A DNA stretch of 64,000 nt from Candidatus Paraprevotella stercoravium (GCA_944320795.1 CALUIU010000009.1:1-64000); one strand, 5' to 3'; positions 42,301 through 50,284 are shown, numbered from the stretch's first letter. The notes: generated by a model from the letters alone, not told the origin. Program-made: numbers and translations.

Positions 42301-42602
42301 ATGATGTTTTTCAATGCCTGGGCAGCGGCTTCGCGGATTTCTGCATCCGATTTGGAGGAATGCTCCCGGATTTTGTTGAGATAACCGTCCGAATCCGGGT
42401 CTTTATGGGCAATGCCGTAAAGTTGGCTCAGAATGCGCTCTTTCATTTCGGCGGTTGCTTTGTTGGTAAAGGTTACAGCCAGAATGCGCCGATAGGCAAA
42501 CGGATCTTCGATAAGCTGGCGGATGTATTCCACTGCCAGAGTAAACGTTTTGCCCGAACCGGCAGAAGCGCGATATACTAATAAATGAGGATCTTGTTCC
42601 AT
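39339..42602 (-). CDS. AddA-like UvrD/Rep helicase with C-terminal nuclease domain
   Basis: A 1087-residue superfamily 1 helicase. Motifs are Walker A YRASAGSGKTFTLAVEYI, Ia AVTFTNKATAEMKERIL, Walker B VVMIDEFQDTSRMQWENFH, III GSLIVGDIKQSIYRWRNGD, IV LDTNWRSEANIIHFNN, V ILSIHKSKGLEFHTVLLPF, and VI NLLYVAFTRACQNLFVWGR. The last 150 residues contain VSDRPDRV-like and VVIDFKFARKN elements of a PD-(D/E)XK nuclease. With the AddB-like gene downstream this forms the Bacteroidales double-strand-break resection enzyme. Here the helicase gene comes first, the reverse of the usual addB-addA order. Confidence 0.93.
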   Translation of the reverse strand: MEQDPHLLVYRASAGSGKTFTLAVEYIRQLIEDPFAYRRILAVTFTNKATAEMKERILSQLYGIAHKDPDSDGYLNKIREHSSKSDAEIREAAAQALKNIIHDYSRFRIETIDSFFQSVMRNLARELELGANLNIELNNGEVLSDAVDSMIEKLDRRSPVLHWLLEYIENRISDNSRWNVSGEIKSFGKNIFNEVYLEKGQNLREKLGDTSFIAGYRKRLNLLKQETEEIMQGFSQHFEEVLEQHGLEPNDLKSGKNGIGSYFRKLANGNFKEDVRNATVKKCLEAPENWTTKTSVNKDVIIGLAQSELMETLATAEELRPRANLKVNSCSLASRYLYNLPLLVHIDQEVRRMNEAHNRFLLSDTNALLHGLIREGDASFIYEKIGTTIDVVMIDEFQDTSRMQWENFHLLLEECLAQKDGSLIVGDIKQSIYRWRNGDWRILAGLDRDPSFRVRTQTLDTNWRSEANIIHFNNLFFEETCRQLAQEDASIGKEGYPQILDIYQDVAQKTQKQEKGFVRVSLIPDNRDRDVYQETVLHELSKQVDELVQSGIRENEIAILIRKNNLIPLIADYFDKNTSYHIVSDEAFCMDASTAVCMLVDCLRYLANPDDRIACARLAVAYQHDVLEKDIDLNTVLLNRVEDYLPQAFTEQLEKWRLLPLYELLEQLFILFEMKRIQKQDAYICAFYDAVTEYLQNKSSELTAFITYWDETLHTKTIPSGELSGIRILSIHKSKGLEFHTVLLPFCDWKTENETTSHLIWCTVPQDQQVAPVFDELDLIPVNYSSAMKESVFRDSYLEEQHNLWVDNMNLLYVAFTRACQNLFVWGRQGGTGTVSQWLEETLLALSARNKVTLRNEEAASETDNEKESATTTVFEYGTLAAPERKEKERDKAASANRLTAPRTAVTISLDSLQEQTDIEFRQSNRSAAFIDTEGDEDEVNYADRGSLLHYLFACIKQADDLEGALEQLRFEGLFRSEEEESQVARIARKVLDMPQIKDWFSPEWEVYNECTIISPTADGGVRSERPDRVMKKGDRLVVIDFKFARKNPRHAEQVREYMQLLHQMGYAQVNGFLLYGYSQELEEITE

Positions 42603-42671
42603 AGCAGGTATCTTGTTAATTTTGGACTAAAGATAAAAAAAACTTTTGGATTTGTCGATATCTGGTGATAT

Positions 42672-42713
42672 AAAAAGAGTAAGGGATGAAGCTTGCATCG
42701 AGCCTCATCCCTT
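42672..42713 (-). terminator. Terminator overlapping the stop of the gene at 42705
   Basis: AAGGGATGAAGCT (42681-42693) and AGCCTCATCCCTT (42701-42713) form a 13-bp stem with one mismatch. On the minus strand it is followed by CTCTTTTTA. The TGA stop at 42707-42705 lies inside the stem. Confidence 0.75.
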
Positions 42714-43313
42714 GTTTTCTTTCTTTTCTTTTTTGTTGATTAATGAAAAATTGATTCCGCGCTGTGTACCGATGACAAAAGCTTCGATCAGATTGTCTTC
42801 GCGTTGCAGATTTGTGCCATAAAGCGGCTCGTTTTTGATGATCACCGAACAGCGAAACCGATCATTCGGCTTCAGAAACTCACACGAAGCATCCGTTACG
42901 TGAAACTGTTGTTTTCCGATATATTCCAGTTCGCAGGAATTATTGTGATTCCAATATAATCGGAGGATTTGTCCGGGTGTGAGTCCTTCGGTTTCTATCA
43001 GAGGCTTTTTGATGATGCGCGTAGCCGCTTTCCGTTCGCATTCAAATGCATTTTTCCGAAAGTCGTCCCAATCATTGAAGTCCAGAAATGAAGAAAGGAT
43101 ATTCAGAGTGGATCGGCTGGGTACGACCTGCTCGTTTTTCAGATAATTCCATAGGCGCTTCAGTGTGGTGGGACTGATGTTTACATGTTGCCTTTCAAAG
43201 ATGCATTCGGACAGGAAAGTAAAGTCTTTTGGGGTTTGAAACTTTCGGTCTAAAGCTGCTTCGATAGCATGGCGTAAATAGATAATGTCTGAATTTTTTA
43301 TTCCTTTTTGCAT
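42705..43313 (-). CDS. Putative DNA-binding protein of Bacteroidales
   Basis: A 202-residue protein. The N-terminal half contains a helix-turn-helix-like stretch, NISPTTLKRLWNYLKNEQVV followed by PSRSTLNILSSFLDFNDWDDF. I recall this combination in Bacteroidales proteins with an N-terminal recognition module and a variable C-terminal domain, but the function is not established. The C-terminal half is beta-rich (ILRLYWNHNNSCELEYIG, FHVTDASCEFLKPNDRFRC) and ends in a lysine-rich tail (KKEKKENKG). It is monocistronic, upstream of the AddA-like gene and on the same strand, with a terminator between. Confidence 0.72.
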   Translation of the reverse strand: MQKGIKNSDIIYLRHAIEAALDRKFQTPKDFTFLSECIFERQHVNISPTTLKRLWNYLKNEQVVPSRSTLNILSSFLDFNDWDDFRKNAFECERKAATRIIKKPLIETEGLTPGQILRLYWNHNNSCELEYIGKQQFHVTDASCEFLKPNDRFRCSVIIKNEPLYGTNLQREDNLIEAFVIGTQRGINFSLINKKEKKENKG

Positions 43314-43633
43314 TTATGTGTAATTTTTGCAAATTAAGGAATTTTTGTTTGTTGGCAAATGGTCCTTTTTAGTCCTTTTTTTTGCCGGATTTTTCCATTA
43401 TGTTTTTCTTTATTTGAGTGCAGGTTTGTCGGGTGTATGAAAAATTTTTATTTTCTCAACAAATAGAGAATAGAAGTGAGTTTATGTTATTATTTCATGA
43501 AAAATCCTTTTTCTGAGAAAGATGACGCATCTTATTTTTTCCGGTATTAAGAGACATCTTATATTTGCAGCCAGGCTTATTCTCACTTTAATACGACAAA
43601 AACTGACGTAACAAGAAATATAAAACAATAATA
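43314..43633. other. Divergent intergenic region
   Basis: These 320 AT-rich bases separate the gene at 42705 from the flavoprotein pair. I see a -7 box at 43560 and poly-T/poly-A runs but no gene, repeat or strong dyad. Confidence 0.5.
43560..43567 (+). promoter_or_regulatory. -7 box for the flavodoxin-fold pair
   Basis: TATATTTG, an exact TAnnTTTG. Start near 43571, leader about 63 bases. The -33 position reads TTTT rather than TTTG. Confidence 0.45.
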
Positions 43634-44152
43634 ATGAAATTAATTTTAAGTGACAGACCGTTACACTTTCCGGTTCTTACTGATGACACCAGATACTTTG
43701 ATTTGTCTGCGTTGAAGATAGCCAACTGTGTCGGTTGTTTTGGTTGCTGGACGAAGACTCCCGGCCGTTGTGTGATTCGTGATGACGCCACACGGATTTA
43801 TCCCTGCATTGCTGCCAGCGACACGCTCCTTTATGTGAGTCGGCTGTGCTATGGCAGTTATGATGTCCTAATGAAAACCATGCTCGAACGGGCTATTCCG
43901 GTACAGCAGGCTTTTATTCGTATCCATTGTCGGGAAACACATCACGAGCAGCGTGCCGTGGTACCAAAGAAGGCCACCATTATAGTTTATGCGGACACGG
44001 AAATAGAAGAAGAGGAACGCCAGATTTTCCGGCAGCTTGTTATACGCAATGCCTATAACATGAATTTTGAGAGTTTTGAGATATTGTTTACAACCGAGTC
44101 CCAGGTGAACAGCCTGGCTAAAGAAATTGTTACACAATGGGAAAGATTCTGA
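43634..44152 (+). CDS. Flavodoxin-family protein with clustered cysteines
   Basis: A 172-residue flavodoxin-like (NADPH-dependent FMN reductase type) protein. The cysteine motif VGCFGCWTKTPGRCVIRDD is typical of the Bacteroidales and clostridial family that binds FMN and reduces iron or quinone substrates. Unlike relatives it lacks the N-terminal phosphate-binding loop (GSPR); that loop is present in the overlapping downstream gene. SDTLLYVSRLCYGSYDVLMK corresponds to the flavin ring region. It overlaps the next gene by 16 bases. Confidence 0.8.
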   Translation: MKLILSDRPLHFPVLTDDTRYFDLSALKIANCVGCFGCWTKTPGRCVIRDDATRIYPCIAASDTLLYVSRLCYGSYDVLMKTMLERAIPVQQAFIRIHCRETHHEQRAVVPKKATIIVYADTEIEEEERQIFRQLVIRNAYNMNFESFEILFTTESQVNSLAKEIVTQWERF

Positions 44153-44742
44153 TTCTGAACGGTAGTCCGAGGGCACCGAAATCCAATTCCAAACGCTATG
44201 CCGAGATTTTTATGCGTTATTCTTCCGGTGAGGTAGTCTATCAGAATATTACCCGAAAAAATCATCAGGAACTGTGTGCTGCTTTGAACGGATATACCGA
44301 TTTGTTGTTGGTCTTTCCATTATATGCAGACGCTCTTCCTGTGGGTATGCTTCAATTTTTGAAAGTGCTTGAAGCGAATCCGCCGCAGCGCAAACCGGTC
44401 ATCTCCATCCTGATCAATTGCGGTTTTCTGGAGTATGAACAAAACAAAGTGGCCATGCAGATGATGGAACTGTTCTGCCGCCGTAACGGATATCGTTTGG
44501 GAGCCCGGTTGATGCTGGGCAGCGGCGAGGCCATTCTGGATACTCCTTTCCGCTTTATTGCGGTGCGGAGCATCCGGAAGCTCGCCCGTTCGGTGGCGCA
44601 GGGTACTTGTCAGACTTACTGCGCCACGATGCCTTTACCCAAAAAGATCTTCCAGTGGGCGGCCAACAGATATTGGACCAATTACGGAAAACGCTTCGGC
44701 ATGACCAAAAAACAGATGCAGACTCCGGATATCGAATCATAA
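44137..44742 (+). CDS. Flavodoxin-fold NAD(P)H-dependent oxidoreductase
   Basis: A 201-residue protein. The N-terminus carries the FMN phosphate-binding loop KILILNGSPRAPKSNSKRYA, and LLLVFPLYADALPVGMLQFL is the second flavin contact region. INCGFLEYEQNKVAMQMM follows. The C-terminus is basic. It lies on the same strand as, and overlaps by 16 bases, a flavodoxin-like gene without such a loop, so the two may form a heteromer. It ends 6 bases past the stop of the convergent MATE pseudogene. Confidence 0.82.
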   Translation: MGKILILNGSPRAPKSNSKRYAEIFMRYSSGEVVYQNITRKNHQELCAALNGYTDLLLVFPLYADALPVGMLQFLKVLEANPPQRKPVISILINCGFLEYEQNKVAMQMMELFCRRNGYRLGARLMLGSGEAILDTPFRFIAVRSIRKLARSVAQGTCQTYCATMPLPKKIFQWAANRYWTNYGKRFGMTKKQMQTPDIES

Positions 44743-45428
44743 AGCTGTTCTGTAAAGGCGTTGCCGGATGCGCTGATAGTAGGCTACACCCACGATGTCG
44801 GCTAATGCCCAACCGATGGGAACGGCCCACCAGATACCAGTATAACCAATGCCGGGAATTGCTGCCAATACATAGGCCAATGCCACACGGATGCCCAAAG
44901 ATATTACGGTGAGCACCACCGACATGGAAGGCAGGCATACAGCCCGATAAAGTCCGTAGAGCAGAAACAGATAGCCGATGCCCACATAAAAACTGCCTTC
45001 AATGCGGAGATATTCCGTTCCGATGGCAATGATTTCCGTTTCCTCCGGAGCCACAAATATTTTCATCAGTGCGGGAGCCGTGCCGTAGACGATGGCCGAA
45101 ACCGCCAGAGAGAAGACTGTGGTGACCCACACCGCGCTGCGGATGCCCCGATGGATGCGTTCAGATCTCCGGCACCGTATTGCATGGAGAATACGGCGCT
45201 GCATCCCATACACAGTCCGATGAAGATAGAGGTGATGAATATCATGAGCGTGTATGAGGAGCCTACCGCAGCCAATGCTTCGGATCCCAATACACACCCC
45301 ACGATGAGTGTATCTGCAATGTTGTAGCACTGTTGCAGCAGATTGCCCAGCATCAGCGGCCAGGCAAAGCGCAGCATCGTGCCCGTGATACTTCCCTCGG
45401 TAAGATTTCCTTTCGTCAGTTCTGTCAT
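44737..45428 (-). pseudogene. MATE efflux pump broken by an internal deletion and frameshift
   Basis: The 5' part (45428 to about 45165) encodes the start of a MATE pump: MLRFAWPLMLGNLLQQCYNI, ADTLIVGCVLGSEALAAVGS, CSAVFSMQYGAGDLN. The 3' part (about 45154 to 44737), in another frame, encodes the last third of the second half: SERIHRGIRSAVWVTTVFSL, FVAPEETEIIAIGTEYLRIE, GYLFLLYGLYRAVCLPSMSV. An intact pump has about 440-450 residues; only about 220 remain. About 210 residues between the two equivalent YGAG sites of the pseudo-symmetric halves are missing. It lies 14 bases after the SDR gene and is probably in its operon. Confidence 0.85.
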
Positions 45429-45442
45429 GATTCAGAAGGTGA

Positions 45443-46204
45443 CTATAACTGACGGTGACAAACAGTACCTGTGGCCTGATAAGTAGGCATGACCAGCACT
45501 TCGGCAATCTGCACATGTTCGGGTGCCGAAGCCGCATAGTATACTACTTCGGCAATGTCCTCACCGGTGAGCGGGCGGATGCCGTTGTAGACCGCATCGG
45601 CCTTGTCCTTGTCGCCACGGAAACGCACTACGGAGAAGTTTGTCTCCACCATGCCCGGTTTGACATTCGTCACACGCAGCGGAGTGTCTACCAGATCAAT
45701 GCGCAGTCCGTCCGAGAGCGCTTTTACGGCTGCCTTGGTGGCGCAGTACACACTGCCTCCGGCATAAGCCGCGTCGCCGGCAATGGAACCGATGTTGATG
45801 ATGTGTCCTCTCTGGCGCTCCACCATGCCCGGCACAATCATACGCGTCATGGCCAGCAGCGCCTTGATGTTGGTGTCGATTACGATGTCCCACTCGTCGA
45901 GCGATCCTTCATGCTCCTTGTCCATGCCGAGCACCAGTCCGGCATTGTTCACCAGCACGTCTATCTGTTGCCATTTACCCTCCAAAGAGTCTACGGCGCG
46001 GCGCATGTCCTCACGATTACGCACATCAAACGGCAGGGTGAGCACTTCCACGCCCCGTGCTGTAAGTTCCTTTTTCAGAGCTTCCAGCTTTTCGGTGTTT
46101 CGTCCGTTCAGTATCAGATTGCTGCCCATATCGGCAAATTTTCGGGCGCAGGCCTCGCCGATGCCGCTTGTGGCTCCGGTGATAAAAATCAGTTCCCCTT
46201 TCAT
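45443..46204 (-). CDS. SDR-family oxidoreductase (YdfG-like)
   Basis: A 253-residue short-chain dehydrogenase related to YdfG (3-hydroxy acid/serine dehydrogenase type). It has IFITGATSGIGEACARKF, the NADP-type basic NGRNTEKL after strand 2, VLVNNAGLVLG, INIGSIAGDAAYAGGSVYCA with TKAAVKAL as the catalytic Ser-Tyr-Lys set, and VKPGMVETNFSVVRFRGD. The Arg after strand 2 suggests NADP(H). It is the first gene of a short unit with the broken MATE gene. Confidence 0.93.
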   Translation of the reverse strand: MKGELIFITGATSGIGEACARKFADMGSNLILNGRNTEKLEALKKELTARGVEVLTLPFDVRNREDMRRAVDSLEGKWQQIDVLVNNAGLVLGMDKEHEGSLDEWDIVIDTNIKALLAMTRMIVPGMVERQRGHIINIGSIAGDAAYAGGSVYCATKAAVKALSDGLRIDLVDTPLRVTNVKPGMVETNFSVVRFRGDKDKADAVYNGIRPLTGEDIAEVVYYAASAPEHVQIAEVLVMPTYQATGTVCHRQL

Positions 46205-46298
46205 TGTTTTTATTTTTATTATTCGGTCATTTTTGTTTTTCCAGTTAAAGGTACAAAATGTTCTGTAAACCGGATTTCGTTTTTCCCTTTTATTTCAT

Positions 46299-46350
46299 AA
46301 AAAAAACAGGGTCCTGATTCTTCCCGTAGAGACAGGAATGCATCAGGACC
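46299..46350 (-). terminator. Terminator of the TonB receptor-DUF362-lipoprotein operon
   Basis: GGTCCTGAT (46310-46318) pairs with ATCAGGACC (46342-46350). On the minus strand the stem is followed by a run of eight T (46307-46300). Confidence 0.8.
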
Positions 46351-46405
46351 TTGCAGGGGTGACTTTAACAGTAGCAAAGACAAGACATGAATTTTTGGCA
46401 AGATT

Positions 46406-47026
46406 CTATTTGATAGAAAGGGTTACTGTTATGTCCCCTTTTCCACCCAGCAGTTCCAGTACCTCCTGACGGGTAGAAACTCCGTCCAGTCGCCCCAGAC
46501 GGGTAAAGTTCCAGGAATTCGTATCATAATAGATCACGAAAGAATTTCCGAGATAGAGGATCAGATCACCCGGTTGTGTGGTTGTCTGCCGGTCGTTACG
46601 GGGTAGAGACGTGCCTAAAGATCCTACTTTTTCCATATCGCCATAATCGTTCATCCGTATGCTCAGATCTCCAGACTCAAGCAGCGCTCTTAGTGCCTCT
46701 GCCGAGGAATTCTCTTCTAAGGTTGCCGTAAAGGATTTGCCGTTTACGGTCAGTTTGATTTTGTTGCTTTCCATAATTTCTCCTTCTTCATTATCGTTGT
46801 CTTCGGGTGGGTTTACACTTGGAATGCTGTCATTGGATGTCGGAGTTTCCGGAATGCTGTCTTCCGGATTTGTTGCTTCATCGTCCGACACATCCGTTGA
46901 GTCATTCCCTGTCTGCTCTTCCTGAATAGGAGGAGGAACCGGCTCGTCATCCATCGGGCTGCATGCCGGCAGCGAGGTGCAGGCCATGGGGATGAACAAG
47001 AAGAATGCAAGTTTTTTCATAGGCAT
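46406..47026 (-). CDS. Cyclophilin-fold lipoprotein
   Basis: A 206-residue lipoprotein; MKKLAFF at 47020 is the alternative start. The lipobox is LPAC (Cys 22). A very acidic Pro/Ser/Thr/Asp-rich linker spans about 25-85. The C-terminal 120 residues match the cyclophilin-like family (COG2164/PF18050 type): KIKLTVNGKSFTATL, SAEALRALLESGDLSI, MNDYGDMEKVG, PGDLILYLGNSFVIYYDT, FTRLGRLDG. Proteins of this fold are often found beside flavoproteins and DUF362 genes in gut anaerobes; no enzyme activity is known to me. It starts 20 bases after the DUF362 gene, third in the operon. Confidence 0.8.
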   Translation of the reverse strand: MPMKKLAFFLFIPMACTSLPACSPMDDEPVPPPIQEEQTGNDSTDVSDDEATNPEDSIPETPTSNDSIPSVNPPEDNDNEEGEIMESNKIKLTVNGKSFTATLEENSSAEALRALLESGDLSIRMNDYGDMEKVGSLGTSLPRNDRQTTTQPGDLILYLGNSFVIYYDTNSWNFTRLGRLDGVSTRQEVLELLGGKGDITVTLSIK

Positions 47027-47045
47027 TATGTTTTGGTGTGGAACA

Positions 47046-48026
47046 TCAGTCTAACGGGATGAGTTGATATTTTTGGCTTCCCAAACCAATGGCTTCTGCG
47101 TGATCCAGAGTGTGCATGCCGTGGCGTGAGTCAATCCGCTCTATAAGATGAATTTTTCCGTGGTCTTTAGAGTTGCGCACCAGATCTGTGCAGGCACGGT
47201 CCAAGGCTACGGGATCGAGTGAGGCCAGAATACCGATATCGCCCATTTTCGGATCTTCGGGAGAGGAATCACAGTCGCAGTCTACAGACAGATTGTTGGC
47301 TACGCTGATATAAAGAATCCTGTTGCCGCAGTGGTCCGCTACAGCTTTGGCGGCTTCTGCCATAGACTCCAGAAAGTCATCCTGTTCCGGATGTCCCCAG
47401 TCGGTTGTGCTGGTTCCGGCAGAGTGGATCAGGCGTTTGCCGTTGGAAGAAGCGATGCCGATGGACATATTCTTGATGGCACCTCCGAAGCCTCCCATGG
47501 CATGTCCTTTAAAATGCGACAGGACGATGGTGAAATCATAATTCAGAAAATTCTTTCCCACAATGTCTCGGGTCAGGTGTTTGCCGCCTTTAACCGGCAG
47601 TTCTGTTTCGCCATCCGCATCCATGATGTCTACCGGAGCTATGGCTGTGAAGCCGTGGTCCTTGGCTGCTTTCAGGTGGCTTTCTGTGTTGGAACGTCCT
47701 CCGCCGTATGCCGTGTTGCATTCCACAATGGTTCCGTATACCTTTTGTACCAGTCCTTTGATGAGTGCGGGCTGCAGAAAGTTGTGTCCTCCGGGTTCTC
47801 CGGTAGACAGTTTTACGGCTACTTTACCCGTGGCTTTGCGTCCCAAAGCCTCATAGATCTTGATCAGATTCTCGGAGGAGATTTCTTGAAACAGATATAC
47901 TTCCGGAACCTTGTTTGTGTCTGCCGGAGAGGCTTCCTGTTGTCCGCTCATACTGTTCTGGGCACAGGCCGGAAGGATGGCTGTAAAGAGTGCGGCCAGC
48001 ATCATACTGATAAAATTCTTTTTCAT
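47046..48026 (-). CDS. Exported DUF362 protein
   Basis: A protein of 326 residues from the ATG at 48026, which opens the signal peptide (MKKNFISMMLAALFTAILPA, then CAQ, possibly a lipobox). An in-frame ATG at 48068 would add 14 charged residues before it and is less likely. The DUF362 core shows VAVKLSTGEPGGHNFLQPAL, ECNTAYGGGRSNTESHLKAA, VLSHFKGHAMGGFGGAIKNM and DIGILASLDPVALDRACTDL. Some DUF362 proteins carry 4Fe-4S domains; this one has none, only CDCDSS. Its place after a TonB receptor suggests a periplasmic binding or modifying role for the imported ligand. Confidence 0.85.
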   Translation of the reverse strand: MKKNFISMMLAALFTAILPACAQNSMSGQQEASPADTNKVPEVYLFQEISSENLIKIYEALGRKATGKVAVKLSTGEPGGHNFLQPALIKGLVQKVYGTIVECNTAYGGGRSNTESHLKAAKDHGFTAIAPVDIMDADGETELPVKGGKHLTRDIVGKNFLNYDFTIVLSHFKGHAMGGFGGAIKNMSIGIASSNGKRLIHSAGTSTTDWGHPEQDDFLESMAEAAKAVADHCGNRILYISVANNLSVDCDCDSSPEDPKMGDIGILASLDPVALDRACTDLVRNSKDHGKIHLIERIDSRHGMHTLDHAEAIGLGSQKYQLIPLD

Positions 48027-48078
48027 ACTTCTGTGTTTTTGGTTGATAATATCCGCTATTCTTTTCATAATGGTCAGA

Positions 48079-49977
48079 TCAGATTTGTATATTTAAGCCG
48101 GCGCTTACCGTAGCACGTGGCATGGGATAACCCGCATTGATTTCGTATTCCTGAGCCAGCAGGTTCTCGCCGCGCATATAAATGTTGAACCAGTTGGTGA
48201 GACGGAAAGAGGCGGTCAGGTTCCAATGCACGAAATGCTCCGTTCTGACAGGAGATACACTGGTATAGAGTCCTGCTATATATTGTATGCCGGTTGCGGC
48301 ATGCCAGCGTCCTTGTGTGAAGTTGCCTCCTGCGTATAACTTATGCTCGGGAGCCGCTACAATCGGATTTTTCAGGTGCAGATAGCTGTAGTTGGCATCG
48401 GCCGACCAGTGTCTGTTGATGTGCCATGAGGTCTGTATTTCCACCCCTGTATTTTTGAAAGTTCCGGAGTTTTGGTTTAGCATACCGCTTCCATTCGGAT
48501 TGGGCAGTGTCTGTATCAGATTTTTGCCGTCTATGTAGAACAGGTTGATTCCGTAGGACAGTCTGCCGTGAAACAACTGTTGGGAAAAAGCCAGTTCGTA
48601 GTTCCACATGGATTCCGGTTTCAGGTCTGGGTTTTGCGGAGGAAACATATACATTTCCCGTAGAATGGGATAGCGGAAGCCCTTGGTAGCTGATGCCTTC
48701 AGTTCTATGTCATGAGGCAGATGAAAGGCCATGCCCGCTTGCGGAACCCATTCTGTGCCGATACGGGAATGATGATCGGCACGGAGTCCGGCATTCAGGG
48801 TGATCCATCGGGCCAGATCCTGGCGCAAATCCATATATCCCGCCAGTTCGTTTTCGTGTTTGTCTACCAGATCAGACCGGGTGCCGTTCCTGTCCCCGCT
48901 GACATATTGGCTCCATGCGTGTCCGCCATAGCGGAACCAATCAAATCCCACCGTTATGCGGTTTCCGGCAAAGCATTGCATACTTTGGTATAAAGACAGC
49001 CCCATCATGTTGTCGAACGAACGGAAACGGTCATCCTGTGGTCCCTCACCCTGGCTGGGAGTGTACCCGTCATTAATCCAGTGGTTGCCCCAGTTGTAGA
49101 AAAAGCTTACAGCTCCGGAGGTCCTTTCATAATGGTTTTCCACAGCTCCGGAAGTTATTCCCCGAGTGATACGTTGGTCGCCATCCACCAGTGGAGCATC
49201 AGTCGGACCGGGATAGGAGGCGTTGAAATGGGTTAGGTTGACATCTCCGCGCAGATTCCAGTGTGGTGTCATTTCATAGCCCAGTTTGGCGTATCCTCCG
49301 CATTGTTCAAATTCCATATCGGCACGATGACCGTCCGTACGGTTGTACGAAGCGGACACCACACTTGTGAAGCGCCCTTTACGCACACGGTTTGTGGCTT
49401 CTGTTTCCAAAGTATTGTAGGAGCCGTATCCTGCACGAAGTTGCGTTCTGATTCCGTCCTGCGGCATCTTTCGGGTAACGATATTGATCACGCCACCCAT
49501 GGCATTCGAGCCATAGAGAACCGAAGCCGGTCCGCGCAATACTTCCACCCGTTCGGCAAGGAATGACTGGTAAGCATCCGAAATGGGATGTCCGAAGATT
49601 CCGGCATATTGCGGATGTCCGTCTATCAGAACCATCATACGGCCGGAACTACCGCTCAGGCCGCGCAAAGAAATGTTCCCGGCTGCTCCGTTTGATACGC
49701 CATAGCCCAAAATGCCGCGCGATGTGACAAACAATCCCGGAACCTGTTCGTTCAATGTCGGTAGCAGAGAGGGCTGCATGGCCTCTTCAATCTGTTTCCG
49801 GTTGATTACGGAAACAGTTTGCGACAGATGACGCACGTCGGTTTCGTTTCGTGCTCCGGTTATTACTACCGCATCCAGATGTCTGGAACGGATGGAGTCT
49901 TTGTTTTCCTGCCCGGCCATGTGAATGGGGATCAGAGAAAGCAGACACAGATATTTTATTCTATTATTGGGTAGCAT
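48079..49977 (-). CDS. TonB-dependent outer-membrane receptor
   Basis: A 632-residue receptor with signal peptide (cut near HMAGQ), a TonB box-like stretch (LDAVVITGAR), a plug domain (NISLRGLSGSSGRMMVLIDG, VEVLRGPASVLYGSNAMGGV) and a 22-strand barrel ending in the usual aromatic-rich segment. It lacks the N-terminal carboxypeptidase-like domain of SusC proteins and is close in layout to BtuB, haem and siderophore receptors. NPDLKPESMWNYELAF is the conserved extracellular loop region; the haem-receptor FRAP/NPNL pair is not clear. It heads a three-gene operon with DUF362 and cyclophilin-fold genes. Ligand unknown; haem, cobamide or a metal chelate are candidates. Confidence 0.92.
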   Translation of the reverse strand: MLPNNRIKYLCLLSLIPIHMAGQENKDSIRSRHLDAVVITGARNETDVRHLSQTVSVINRKQIEEAMQPSLLPTLNEQVPGLFVTSRGILGYGVSNGAAGNISLRGLSGSSGRMMVLIDGHPQYAGIFGHPISDAYQSFLAERVEVLRGPASVLYGSNAMGGVINIVTRKMPQDGIRTQLRAGYGSYNTLETEATNRVRKGRFTSVVSASYNRTDGHRADMEFEQCGGYAKLGYEMTPHWNLRGDVNLTHFNASYPGPTDAPLVDGDQRITRGITSGAVENHYERTSGAVSFFYNWGNHWINDGYTPSQGEGPQDDRFRSFDNMMGLSLYQSMQCFAGNRITVGFDWFRYGGHAWSQYVSGDRNGTRSDLVDKHENELAGYMDLRQDLARWITLNAGLRADHHSRIGTEWVPQAGMAFHLPHDIELKASATKGFRYPILREMYMFPPQNPDLKPESMWNYELAFSQQLFHGRLSYGINLFYIDGKNLIQTLPNPNGSGMLNQNSGTFKNTGVEIQTSWHINRHWSADANYSYLHLKNPIVAAPEHKLYAGGNFTQGRWHAATGIQYIAGLYTSVSPVRTEHFVHWNLTASFRLTNWFNIYMRGENLLAQEYEINAGYPMPRATVSAGLNIQI

Positions 49978-50023
49978 ATTCTGTTTTTTGGGTTATAGTT
50001 GTTATGAAATTCTTTTGACATGG

Positions 50024-50031
50024 CAAACATA
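50024..50031 (-). promoter_or_regulatory. -7 box for the TonB receptor operon
   Basis: TATGTTTG on the minus strand. Start near 50020, leader about 43 bases. The -33 match is weak. Confidence 0.45.
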
Positions 50032-50160
50032 TTGAAAATACACTAAAACAGGAATACCTCGATTACGGTTTTTGTTACCATTTTGTGGGTATCTTTGAAG
50101 GACATTTTTTTGAAACAATCCCTATGGAAAAATCATCCTGATGACTTTCAAAAAACATCC

Positions 50161-50198
50161 CAGACAAAAATCAGAGTCATTTTGATGATTTTTGTCTG
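50161..50198. repeat. Long perfect dyad in the divergent promoter region
   Basis: CAGACAAAAATCA (50161-50173) is the exact inverse of TGATTTTTGTCTG (50186-50198), with a 12-base centre. No T run follows on either side, so it is not a normal terminator. Confidence 0.7.
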
Positions 50199-50284
50199 AA
50201 GCTGCCAGACCTGTTGTTTCCTTTTTAAATCCGTACCGCTTTCCGAATATTTTCAGTCTTTTCTGCTCATATCAGAATTTCATT

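Noticed and set aside
45066..45537. Treating the two MATE fragments as separate genes
   Set aside because: The longer minus-strand frame begins inside the SDR gene and reads nonsense until about 45154; only the part after that is MATE sequence. One broken gene explains both.
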